Assembly: GCA_001816695.1 (NCBI GenBank)
Contig: MHCR01000003.1
Span: 2,872-9,594 of the forward strand
DNA length: 6,723 bases
From: Candidatus Woykebacteria bacterium RBG_16_39_9b
Lineage (GTDB): Bacteria; Patescibacteriota; Microgenomatia; Woykebacterales; RBG-16-39-9b
Reading direction: 5' to 3'
Below are positions 1 through 6,363 of this stretch, piece after piece; position 1 is the stretch's first letter; each line of letters starts with the position of its first letter. The notes below the pieces were generated by a model, which was not told where the DNA came from, made no database searches, and saw only the letters and a list, made by a program, of their open reading frames with translations. The translations under genes and the position numbers were made by a program.

Positions 1-1108
1 TATCAATGATATAGATGTATTAGTTTTTTCCCCGGCGATTCTTAGTTTGGACCCAGAAAATAAAGAAATTTCCCAGTCTCGAGATAAATTAATTCCCACA
101 ATGACCTGGCAGCAGTTTATTGGTCGCCATTTGCTAAAAGATAAATTTGTGATAGCCCTGGCAGGTACTCATGGCAAAAGTACTACAGCTGCTATGGTTG
201 GCCAGATATTGGAATACTCAGGATTTGACCCGACGGTTGTTTTAGGTGCGAAAGTGATCGCGTGGGGAAAAAACCATCGTGTAGGAAAAAGCGTTTATTT
301 TGTTATAGAAGCTGATGAGTATAACAACAATTTTTTAAACTATCACCCTAGTGTAGTAGGTGTTACAAGTTTGGAATACGATCATCCGGAGTTTTTTAAA
401 AATCTCGATCAAGTTAAAAACTCTTTTGAGCAATTTGTAGCTGGAATGAAAGAAAATTCAACGCTTATTTTAGGTCCGAGGGTTGATCTTGCCAATACTA
501 AAGGTAGTACTAAGAAAACTACCCGGCTTAAAAACCTTCGATTAAAAGTAATTGGGAGGTTTAACCAAACAAATGCTGTTGTAGCAGCTGCGGTATGCAG
601 GGAATTTGGAATTGGGGAAGAAGCGATAAAAAGCTCTTTACAAAAGTTTGAAGGAATTGAGAGAAGGTTTGAGTTTAAAGGTGAAGAAAAGGGAGTACTT
701 GTTTTTGATGATTATGCCCATCACCCAACGGCTATAAAAGCTATTTTAGAAGCCGCGAGAGAAAAATTTAAGGAAAATCGAATTTGGGTAGTTTTTCAGC
801 CTCATTTATTTTCAAGAGTAAGGGCGTTTTTTGAAGATTTTGCGGCGGCTCTTGGATCGACCGATGTGGACGAAGTTATTTTGCTTCCAGTTTTTGCTGC
901 CAGAGAAAAAGATTCAGGAGACGTTGGTAGCAAACAGTTGGCAACAGCTATAAAAGGTAAAAAGGCTAAATACTTGGAGGATTTCGAGTCCGCGGCGACT
1001 TATCTAGCAAATCGTACTGTGAGCAGGGACGTTGTTTTATTTTTGGGAGCTGGAGATATTAATAAAGCTTCGCAGCTTTTATTGAAAAAACTTTCAAACA
1101 AAGCATGA
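1..1108 (+). CDS. murC: UDP-N-acetylmuramate--L-alanine ligase MurC, 5'-truncated by the window edge
   Basis: MurC is the cytoplasmic ATP-dependent ligase that adds L-Ala to UDP-MurNAc. The frame is open from the window edge (first whole codon at 2), so the true start and most of the UDP-binding N-terminal Rossmann domain lie outside; 368 residues are visible. The TTG at 47 is internal, because the upstream codons read on as the end of domain 1 (VLVFSPAI). Visible signatures are the P-loop GTHGKST (164-184), EADEY (308-322) and LEYDHPEFF in the central domain, then DDYAHHP (707-727), VFQPHLFSR and LFLGAGDI in the C-terminal domain. The EADEY/DHPEFF wording resembles Firmicutes MurC. Mpl shares parts of the central domain, but the QPHxFSR and GAGDI motifs favour MurC. 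The central domain looks short: about 50 residues separate DHPEFF and GRFNQTN, against nearly 80 in the staphylococcal enzyme as I recall it. The TGA stop overlaps the murB start (ATGA). Confidence 0.93.
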   Translation, partial: INDIDVLVFSPAILSLDPENKEISQSRDKLIPTMTWQQFIGRHLLKDKFVIALAGTHGKSTTAAMVGQILEYSGFDPTVVLGAKVIAWGKNHRVGKSVYFVIEADEYNNNFLNYHPSVVGVTSLEYDHPEFFKNLDQVKNSFEQFVAGMKENSTLILGPRVDLANTKGSTKKTTRLKNLRLKVIGRFNQTNAVVAAAVCREFGIGEEAIKSSLQKFEGIERRFEFKGEEKGVLVFDDYAHHPTAIKAILEAAREKFKENRIWVVFQPHLFSRVRAFFEDFAAALGSTDVDEVILLPVFAAREKDSGDVGSKQLATAIKGKKAKYLEDFESAATYLANRTVSRDVVLFLGAGDINKASQLLLKKLSNKA

Positions 1109-2007
1109 AAGACTATACAAAAATAATTGAAGCTCTTGGAAAAGAAAAAGTTAAAGAAAATGAACCTATGAAACTTCATACCAATATGAAGGTTGGTGGA
1201 CCAGCCGATTTGTTTATTGAAGTAAAAACAAATGAAGAATTAAAGAAGGCGGTGTTGGGAGCCATTAAAGAGAAAATTCCATATACAATTATTGGTAACG
1301 GAGCGAATGTTTTAGTTTCGGACCAAGGTATAGCAGGCTTAGTCATTTTGAATGAGTCGAGCCAGATTAGGTTTATTTCAGATGAAATTGTTGAAGCTGA
1401 TTCTGGCGTGGATTTATCTGCTCTAATAAAGCTAACACGCGAAAAAGATCTTGCCGGAATGGAAAGAGAAGTAAAAGTTCCTGGAACGGTCGGCGGAGCA
1501 GTTTATATGAATGCAGGTGATACTGGAAAAAAAGAATTTTTTGGCGATCTGGTGGAATCGGTGGAAATTATTGACAAAGAGGGTAACGCAAAAACTTTAT
1601 CGAATGAGGAGTGTGAGTTCGCCTACCGATCAAGCCGCTTTCAAAAAAGCGGAGAAGTTATAGTCAAAGCGAAGTTGAAATTACAAAAGACAGACCCAAA
1701 ATTTATTGAAGAAAAAACACGTAATATATTGGAAAGAAAGATAAACCACCCAGCCGGAGCCACTGTTGGTTCCACCTTTAAAAACCCTGATTACGATGGA
1801 GCTGGCAGGTTGATAGAAGCATGCGGTCTTAAGAACAAAAAAATTGGCGGAGCAAAAATAAGCGAGAAACACGCCAACTTCATAATCAATGAAGGAAATG
1901 CAAAAGCCGTTGATGTAAAGGCATTAATAGATCTGATGAAAAAAAGCGTCAAAGAAAAATTCGGCATTGATCTCCAAGAAGAAGTTCGCTATATCGGCCG
2001 CTGGTAA
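1105..2007 (+). CDS. murB: UDP-N-acetylenolpyruvoylglucosamine reductase MurB
   Basis: MurB is the cytoplasmic FAD-dependent reductase that turns UDP-GlcNAc-enolpyruvate, the MurA product, into UDP-MurNAc with NADPH. The 300-residue protein is full length for the compact (type II) family. An N-terminal FAD-binding half shows HTNMKVGGPAD (25-35), GNGANVLVSD (64-73, usually GNGSN) and VPGTVGGAVYMNAG (125-138). YRSSRF (174-179) and GSTFKNP (222-228) follow; Ser223 is the expected proton donor. AGRLIEACGLK (233-243) and the terminal EEVRYIG are also present, with Glu293 the expected catalytic acid. The start is the ATG that shares ATGA with the murC stop. There is no Shine-Dalgarno sequence before it, so translational coupling to murC is likely. 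All expected catalytic residues are present. A hairpin and a new promoter follow the stop codon. Confidence 0.96.
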   Translation: MKDYTKIIEALGKEKVKENEPMKLHTNMKVGGPADLFIEVKTNEELKKAVLGAIKEKIPYTIIGNGANVLVSDQGIAGLVILNESSQIRFISDEIVEADSGVDLSALIKLTREKDLAGMEREVKVPGTVGGAVYMNAGDTGKKEFFGDLVESVEIIDKEGNAKTLSNEECEFAYRSSRFQKSGEVIVKAKLKLQKTDPKFIEEKTRNILERKINHPAGATVGSTFKNPDYDGAGRLIEACGLKNKKIGGAKISEKHANFIINEGNAKAVDVKALIDLMKKSVKEKFGIDLQEEVRYIGRW

Positions 2008-2008
2008 T

Positions 2009-2029
2009 TGACAAGGTTGAACCTTGTCA
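2009..2029. repeat. Perfect inverted repeat just after murB (possible terminator or operator)
   Basis: Ten-base arms (2009-2018 and 2020-2029) are exact reverse complements around one central G. As RNA this folds to a 9-bp stem with a 3-base loop, starting two bases after the murB stop. No T-run follows, so it is not a textbook intrinsic terminator. It could slow or end murC-murB transcription, protect the 3' end, or bind a dimeric protein. A near copy of its core lies at 2835-2852. Confidence 0.75.
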
Positions 2030-2078
2030 TGGATTGATATGTCAATAAATATTTAGGGGCTTTAAGCGTCTTTAGTGA

Positions 2079-2108
2079 TTGACAGTTGTACTTGCTTGTT
2101 GAGATAAT
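2079..2108 (+). promoter_or_regulatory. Sigma70-type promoter for the 215-residue membrane-protein gene
   Basis: A perfect -35 box TTGACA (2079-2084) is followed after 18 bases by GATAAT (2103-2108), five of six matches to the -10 consensus. Transcription would begin near 2115, which is the A of the ATG, so the mRNA is predicted to be leaderless or nearly so. No Shine-Dalgarno sequence is visible, which fits. The promoter would separate this gene's expression from murC-murB. Confidence 0.65.
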
Positions 2109-2114
2109 TAAATT

Positions 2115-2762
2115 ATGCCTGAAGTCTCTGCACCTGAAGAAACCTTCTCTCCGACAAATACCCCTTCCGGTGGTACTAAACCATTCGGTGTAAGTTGGTC
2201 TACTATTATAATCTCTACAGTTGTGGCCGCCCTTTTATTAGGCGGCGCCCTTGCCCTATATAAAGTTGGCAAAAAACCATCAGAGCAAACGGTTCCTTCT
2301 ACCAATCAATCCTCACCTTCCGCCAAACAGGCCTCCCCCTCCGCCCAAAAAGGCGAAACGGAGGATTGGAAATTGTATCCAGGAGTTGGCTTCACATTTA
2401 AATACCCGTCCAAGTGGAAACACGAAGTTGCAACTCACGGGAATATTTTGTTCACTGATGAGAGTAAGATAATTATCAATCTGGATATTAATTCATTCGA
2501 AGGCAAGACTTATTCGGAGTATGTGTCTAAGGTTATAAAAGATTTGAGCTACCCCGATATCGAAGCTCCTAGAAGAGAGCAGACTACTGTTGACGGAAAG
2601 CAAACAACTAAAGTTTTTTATAAAACACCTTACCCTGACGACGGAGTGAAGATAGCTATTCTAATTGATAAAAATGGTAAGGAGGCTTTGTATTTGGAAA
2701 TAAGTGAAAAGGATTTACCTTTGGTTGATAAAATCCTTTCAACCTTCAAATTCCTCGATTAA
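2115..2762 (+). CDS. Single-pass membrane protein with Ser/Pro-rich linker and PsbP-like domain, function unknown
   Basis: I cannot assign a function. The 215-residue protein has a Pro/Thr/Ser-rich N-terminus (1-27), one hydrophobic helix (about 28-49, rich in I, V, A and L), a Lys cluster (50-54), a low-complexity linker (55-83) and a folded domain (about 84-215). The domain opens with YPGVGFTFKYPSKWK (88-102) and ends IDKNGKEALYLEIS...VDKILSTFKF. This pattern is typical of PsbP/Mog1-like domains on anchored bacterial proteins; that is family resemblance from memory, not a search result. The linker includes a seven-residue tandem duplication, SPSAKQA then SPSAQKG. The Lys cluster on the C-terminal side of the helix would, by the positive-inside rule, put the domain in the cytoplasm, contrary to expectation for such domains, so topology is uncertain. 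It sits between murB and murA, where some clusters carry ftsQ, but no POTRA-like pattern is evident. It has its own promoter and palindromes on both sides. Confidence 0.8.
   Translation: MPEVSAPEETFSPTNTPSGGTKPFGVSWSTIIISTVVAALLLGGALALYKVGKKPSEQTVPSTNQSSPSAKQASPSAQKGETEDWKLYPGVGFTFKYPSKWKHEVATHGNILFTDESKIIINLDINSFEGKTYSEYVSKVIKDLSYPDIEAPRREQTTVDGKQTTKVFYKTPYPDDGVKIAILIDKNGKEALYLEISEKDLPLVDKILSTFKFLD
2313..2354 (+). repeat. 21-bp tandem duplication in the Ser/Pro linker
   Basis: Two adjacent 21-base units (2313-2333 and 2334-2354) match at 15 of 21 positions and encode SPSAKQA and SPSAQKG. The stretch is unusually C-rich compared with the AT-rich surroundings. It most likely reflects slippage expansion of a flexible spacer between the membrane helix and the folded domain. 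Confidence 0.6.
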
Positions 2763-2814
2763 TCCTTCGACAGTCTCGGGATAAAGTTGAATTTTCCTCC
2801 TTAAATACACACGC

Positions 2815-2831
2815 TCAAGCCCCGGGCTTGA
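2815..2831. repeat. Perfect inverted repeat in the gap upstream of murA
   Basis: Eight-base arms (2815-2822, TCAAGCCC; 2824-2831, GGGCTTGA) surround a single central C, the same odd-centre design as the palindrome after murB. As RNA it gives a 7-bp GC-rich stem with a 3-base loop. It lies about 50 bases after the stop of the membrane-protein gene. No T-run follows, so a terminator role is possible but not shown. Confidence 0.7.
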
Positions 2832-2858
2832 ATTCAAGGGTTTGAATCTTGTGAACCC
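2827..2858. repeat. Overlapping palindromes, including a variant of the post-murB hairpin core
   Basis: Several nested symmetric elements overlap here: the perfect 12-base palindrome CTTGAATTCAAG (2827-2838), six-base arms ATTCAA/TTGAAT with a four-base loop (2832-2847), and GGGTT/AACCC arms (2838-2842 and 2854-2858). Positions 2835-2852 align with the hairpin core at 2012-2027 with one substitution and two single-base insertions. Alternative folds are mutually exclusive. Confidence 0.5.
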
Positions 2859-2871
2859 ATTACTGCATTTA

Positions 2872-2900
2872 TTGCAATCTGATTCCTGCTAGCTTAAAAT
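2872..2900 (+). promoter_or_regulatory. Candidate promoter for murA-alr-ddl-murF
   Basis: A -35-like TTGCAA (2872-2877, four of six matches) is followed after exactly 17 bases by TAAAAT (2895-2900, five of six). The predicted transcription start is about 2907-2908, at the murA ATG, so this mRNA too would be leaderless. The -35 box is weaker than that of the upstream promoter. The arrangement relative to the start codon is nearly the same, which supports it. Confidence 0.5.
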
Positions 2901-2907
2901 TAGGTTC

Positions 2908-4221
2908 ATGGCTAAGTATATTGTCGATGGTGGTGTGCCACTTCGCGGCAAGGTTAAAATCCCCGGAGCTAAAAACGCTGGCTTCAAATTAATGATTGCT
3001 TCCCTTCTCTCCGACGACATGTCTACTCTTTCTAATATCCCATACATCAGAGATGTAATTGCCGTTAGAGAAATAATTGGGACTTTGGGTGGCAAAGTAG
3101 AAATTTTTGATAATACAGCACAGATAAGCGGTGGTGTTTCAAAGTGGCAGTTGCCAGAAGAACTGGGATTAAAAAGCCGAGCTTCCTTTATGTATTTGCC
3201 AGTTCTCTTGCACAGATTTAAAAAAGCGAAAGTTCCGGTTCCTGTGGGAGATAAAATTGGAGATCGTCCGATAAATTGGTTTTTGGAAGGGTTACAAAAA
3301 ATGGGTGCAAAAGTTAAGAAAGGAGACGGTTTGATAGAAGCTTCTTCGACGAGAGGTTTGGTAGGCACTCGTTACAATTTTCCTAAGAATTCGCATACTG
3401 GTACGGAAGCTCTTTTAATGGCAGCTTCTTTAGCCAAAGGTAAAACAATTTTGGAAAACGCAGCTTCTGAGCCGGAGGTGGATGATCTTATTTCTTTTTT
3501 GAACCAAATGGGAGCGAAAATTAAAAGAGGGCCAGAAAGGGCGATAGAAATAGAGGGTGCAAATTCCTTAAAAGGAGCCTTACATACAGTTATGCCTGAT
3601 AGAAATGAGACTGTGACTTTTGGTTGTATGGCCATCGGAACAAAGGGTGAAATTGAAGTGGAAAATGCAAATGCAAACCATGTAAAAGCTTTTATGGAAA
3701 AAGTTAAACACGCTGGTGAAATTATCGAAATAAAAAACTCATTAAAATTTGTTTATAAAAGGGGTTTAAAATCTACAAATGTTACGACCTCTGCGTATCC
3801 AGGTTTTATGACTGATTGGCAAAGCCTTTGGACGGCTCTTATGACACAAGCTAACGGTGAATCGACTGTTCATGAAACTATTTTTGAGAATCGTTTTGGC
3901 TACGTCCCAAATCTTGTGAAAATGGGAGGGAAGATTGAATTGTACTCTCCCAAAGTGGGCAATCCTGAAAAAGTTTATAATTTTGAGTGGGACGAGCAAT
4001 CATCTAAACTTCCCCATGCAGCCAAAATTTCCGGGCCAACTAGATTGCTTGGAGGCAACCTTAACATAAGTGATATACGTGCTGGAGCGACGTTGGTGCT
4101 CGCTGCTTTGATGGCAGAGGGTAGAAGTGAGATATATGGAATCGAGCATTTAGAGCGCGGCTATGATGATCTGGGGGGTAGATTAGAACGTTTGGGGGCC
4201 CGAATAAGAAAAGTGGATTAA
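2908..4221 (+). CDS. murA: UDP-N-acetylglucosamine 1-carboxyvinyltransferase MurA, Asp115 type
   Basis: MurA transfers enolpyruvate from phosphoenolpyruvate to UDP-GlcNAc, the first committed step of peptidoglycan synthesis, in the cytoplasm. The 437 residues are full length for this two-domain inside-out alpha/beta barrel family. Substrate-site residues are clear: IPGAKNAG with Lys22-Asn23, Arg91, Arg120, YPGFMTD with Asp303 (the equivalent of E. coli Asp305), FENRFGYVP, and DIRAGATLVLAA with Arg391. The mobile loop reads VGDKIGDRP, so the usual catalytic Cys115 is Asp115 (codon 3250-3252). Asp at this site is known in Mycobacterium, Chlamydia and Borrelia MurA, where the enzyme stays active but fosfomycin cannot alkylate it; this protein is therefore predicted to be fosfomycin-insensitive. 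The ATG at 2908 lies seven bases after a -10-like box and lacks a convincing Shine-Dalgarno sequence. alr begins ten bases after the stop. Confidence 0.97.
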   Translation: MAKYIVDGGVPLRGKVKIPGAKNAGFKLMIASLLSDDMSTLSNIPYIRDVIAVREIIGTLGGKVEIFDNTAQISGGVSKWQLPEELGLKSRASFMYLPVLLHRFKKAKVPVPVGDKIGDRPINWFLEGLQKMGAKVKKGDGLIEASSTRGLVGTRYNFPKNSHTGTEALLMAASLAKGKTILENAASEPEVDDLISFLNQMGAKIKRGPERAIEIEGANSLKGALHTVMPDRNETVTFGCMAIGTKGEIEVENANANHVKAFMEKVKHAGEIIEIKNSLKFVYKRGLKSTNVTTSAYPGFMTDWQSLWTALMTQANGESTVHETIFENRFGYVPNLVKMGGKIELYSPKVGNPEKVYNFEWDEQSSKLPHAAKISGPTRLLGGNLNISDIRAGATLVLAALMAEGRSEIYGIEHLERGYDDLGGRLERLGARIRKVD

Positions 4222-4231
4222 TTAAAAAAAG

Positions 4232-5347
4232 ATGGCTATTGAAAGACTTGCTTGGTGCGAAATATCTAAAAAGTGGTTAGAGCATAATATTGATCAGATT
4301 AAGAAAATTGTTAGCCCAGATGTTGGTATTTGTGCAGTTGTGAAGGCTAACGCTTATGGTCATGGAGCGATTGGGGTTTCTAAAATAGCGATTGCGGCCG
4401 GAGCAAAGTATCTCGGTGTCTCCTCCTTTTATGAGGCAAAGCAATTAAGAGAAGCTGATATAAAGATACCGATCGTTATTTTAGGATTTACTCCTGCAGA
4501 GAATTACTACGATATGGTTCAAAATGATATAACAGTTACGGTTCGCAGCTTAGATGTTGCACGTGCTTTGGTTAGCGCTGCAAGGAGATTAAATAAAATA
4601 GCTCGTGTTTGGATAAAGGTGGATACCGGTATGCATCGTCTTGGTTTAAATCCAGGCGAGGTTTTATTTTTTATAAGAAAGTTGCAAGATTTGCCCAACT
4701 TAGAAATAGAGGGTATTTTTACTCATTTTGCCGATGCCGATAATACGGATTTGGCCTTTGCGAAGAGACAACTTTTTGTGTTTAACAAACTATTGAATGA
4801 ATTGGATTCAGAGGGTATCAACATATCGATAAAGTCTGCGGCCAATACGGGGGCGACTATTGCAATGAGTGAAAGTCATTTTAATATGGTTCGAGTGGGT
4901 ATCGGAATTTACGGATACAGCCCAATACAAAATAAAACTTTGGATTTAAAGCCGGTTTTAACTTTTAAAACCGAAATTGTCCAAATCACTGAAATTGAGC
5001 GAGGAGAAATAGTAGGTTATGGAAAAACGTTCAAAGCAAAGAAACCAACGCAAGTAGCAACAATCGCGGTTGGTTACGGAGATGGGTTTAGAAGAGCTCC
5101 AAATAATTGGGGGGAGGTTTTAATAAATGGACAAAAAGCGCCTCTCATTGGTAGAGTTTCTATGGATCAAGCAGCTGTTGATGTAACAGATCTTAAAGGC
5201 GATATTCGTCGAGGTTATGAAGTTACTTTAATTGGTAAAAGCGGAGATTTGGAGCTTACCGCGGAGGATGCAGCGGAAAAACTCGGTACAAGCGCTTATG
5301 AGGTATTAACAAATATTTCTGCCCGGGTCAGTAGAATTTATGTCTAA
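4232..5347 (+). CDS. alr: Alanine racemase Alr (PLP-dependent)
   Basis: Alr interconverts L- and D-alanine in the cytoplasm and supplies D-Ala to Ddl. The 371 residues match the usual fold type III enzyme: an N-terminal TIM barrel followed by a C-terminal beta domain. The PLP site is VVKANAYGHG (36-45), with Lys38 as the Schiff-base lysine and Tyr42 behind it. KVDTGMHRLG (129-138) supplies Lys129 and Arg136, matching the Geobacillus numbering. SAANTGA and MVRVGIGIYGYSP follow in the barrel. VGYGKTF carries Tyr263, the expected second catalytic base, contributed across the dimer. IAVGYGDGFRR and GRVSMDQAAVDVT (Met311, Asp312) are also typical. No catalytic residue is missing. It begins ten bases after murA with only an A-rich leader and no Shine-Dalgarno sequence, and its last eight bases overlap ddl. 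A role in cell-wall D-Ala supply rather than alanine catabolism follows from the context. Confidence 0.97.
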   Translation: MAIERLAWCEISKKWLEHNIDQIKKIVSPDVGICAVVKANAYGHGAIGVSKIAIAAGAKYLGVSSFYEAKQLREADIKIPIVILGFTPAENYYDMVQNDITVTVRSLDVARALVSAARRLNKIARVWIKVDTGMHRLGLNPGEVLFFIRKLQDLPNLEIEGIFTHFADADNTDLAFAKRQLFVFNKLLNELDSEGINISIKSAANTGATIAMSESHFNMVRVGIGIYGYSPIQNKTLDLKPVLTFKTEIVQITEIERGEIVGYGKTFKAKKPTQVATIAVGYGDGFRRAPNNWGEVLINGQKAPLIGRVSMDQAAVDVTDLKGDIRRGYEVTLIGKSGDLELTAEDAAEKLGTSAYEVLTNISARVSRIYV

Positions 5348-6362
5348 AAAATTGACTGTCGGAATAGTTTTCGGTGGTAGAAGTGGCGAACACGAAATTT
5401 CTATAATATCTGCCCGTTCGGTTATGGAAGCCACCGATAAAAGTATATATAACATAAAGCCTATTTATATAGAAAAAAAAGGAAATTGGACAATAGGCAA
5501 AAAACATGTTGAAGTTTCTAACGCCCTAAAAGATGTTGATATAGCTTTTCCGGTTTTACATGGTCCTTATGGGGAAGACGGTACTATCCAAGGTTTATTC
5601 GAAATGGAGGGTGTTCCGTACGTTGGAGCAGGTGTAGCTTCTTCGGCGGTTGCGATGGATAAACAACTCTCGAAAGATATTTTTCGTTCTCATGAATTTA
5701 CTGTCGCTGATTATATAATTATACAAAAGCATGAATGGGATAGATCGAGACAAAAAATAATAAGAGGTATAGAACAAATAATTGGTTATCCAAATTTTGT
5801 TAAGCCGGCGAACCTAGGTTCTAGCGTTGGAATTTCAAAAGTAATGGGAAGAAATGAGATTGAAGAAGCAATAGAGCAGGCATTTTTGTACGACAGTAAA
5901 GTTTTAGTCGAGGAAGCTGTAAAAGATGCTCGGGAAATCGAGGTGTCTGTTCTAGGTAATGAGGTACCGCAGGCTTCTGTATGTGGCGAGATTATTCCCT
6001 CAAGAGATTTTTATAGTTATGAAGCAAAATATGTTGACGACAAATCCGAATTGATCATCCCGGCTAAATTATCAGTAGAAACTTCTAACAAGATACGTGA
6101 AACTGCAATCGCAGCCTATAAGGCGGTTGGAATTTCTGGTATGGCGAGAATTGATTTTCTCGTTCAGAAGGATAATAAGATATTTTTAAGCGAAGTTAAT
6201 ACCATCCCAGGCTTTACAAAAATAAGCATGTATCCTAAGCTTTGGGAGGCAACCGGATTGCCTTACCCAAAGTTAATTGATAAGTTAATCAAATTAGGAT
6301 TGGAGCGGTATAATAGTCGAAGACATCTAAAGGCCGATTTTCCTTCAAAAATAATAATCTGA
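5340..6362 (+). CDS. ddl: D-alanine--D-alanine ligase Ddl
   Basis: Ddl is the cytoplasmic ATP-grasp ligase that joins two D-Ala to make the dipeptide used by MurF. The 340 residues include FGGRSGEHEIS (11-21, Glu17 for the first D-Ala), HGPYGEDGTIQG (74-85), FVKPANLGSSVGISK (153-167) and GMARIDF (267-273). It ends with SEVNTIPGF and YPKLWEATG. Arg270, Asp272, Glu285 and Asn287 correspond to E. coli DdlB Arg255, Asp257, Glu270 and Asn272 (metal and phosphate binding). The omega-loop FYSYEAKY keeps Tyr231, the equivalent of DdlB Tyr216, where VanA-type D-Ala-D-Lac ligases have His; normal D-Ala-D-Ala specificity is expected. Its ATG lies inside the last codons of alr (8-base overlap), so translational coupling is likely. 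The TGA stop is one base before the murF start. Confidence 0.97.
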   Translation: MSKKLTVGIVFGGRSGEHEISIISARSVMEATDKSIYNIKPIYIEKKGNWTIGKKHVEVSNALKDVDIAFPVLHGPYGEDGTIQGLFEMEGVPYVGAGVASSAVAMDKQLSKDIFRSHEFTVADYIIIQKHEWDRSRQKIIRGIEQIIGYPNFVKPANLGSSVGISKVMGRNEIEEAIEQAFLYDSKVLVEEAVKDAREIEVSVLGNEVPQASVCGEIIPSRDFYSYEAKYVDDKSELIIPAKLSVETSNKIRETAIAAYKAVGISGMARIDFLVQKDNKIFLSEVNTIPGFTKISMYPKLWEATGLPYPKLIDKLIKLGLERYNSRRHLKADFPSKIII

Positions 6363-6363
6363 T

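Noticed and set aside
47..49. TTG at 47 as the start of the first gene
   Set aside because: The frame stays open to the window edge and the upstream residues match the end of the MurC N-terminal domain, so the TTG is an internal Leu codon.
1..1108. Mpl (murein tripeptide recycling ligase) instead of MurC
   Set aside because: EADEY and LEYDHPEFF occur in both, but VFQPHLFSR and LFLGAGDI in the C-terminal part are MurC signatures, and the gene adjoins murB.
2009..2029. Rho-independent terminator after murB
   Set aside because: The stem is perfect, but the following bases are not a T-run, so I list it as an inverted repeat rather than a terminator.
2115..2762. FtsQ/DivIB, suggested by position after murB and a single N-terminal membrane helix
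   Set aside because: The region after the helix is a Ser/Pro/Gln linker followed by a GFTFKYPSKWK-type PsbP-like domain, with no POTRA-like pattern.
2889..3368. 159-codon open frame on the minus strand opposite murA
   Set aside because: It lies wholly within the highly conserved murA coding region and shows no recognisable domain; it is a shadow of murA codon use. The other minus-strand open frames were dismissed for the same reason.
5340..6362. VanA-type D-Ala-D-lactate ligase
   Set aside because: The omega-loop keeps Tyr231 in FYSYEAKY as in ordinary Ddl, and no vanH or vanX gene is nearby.
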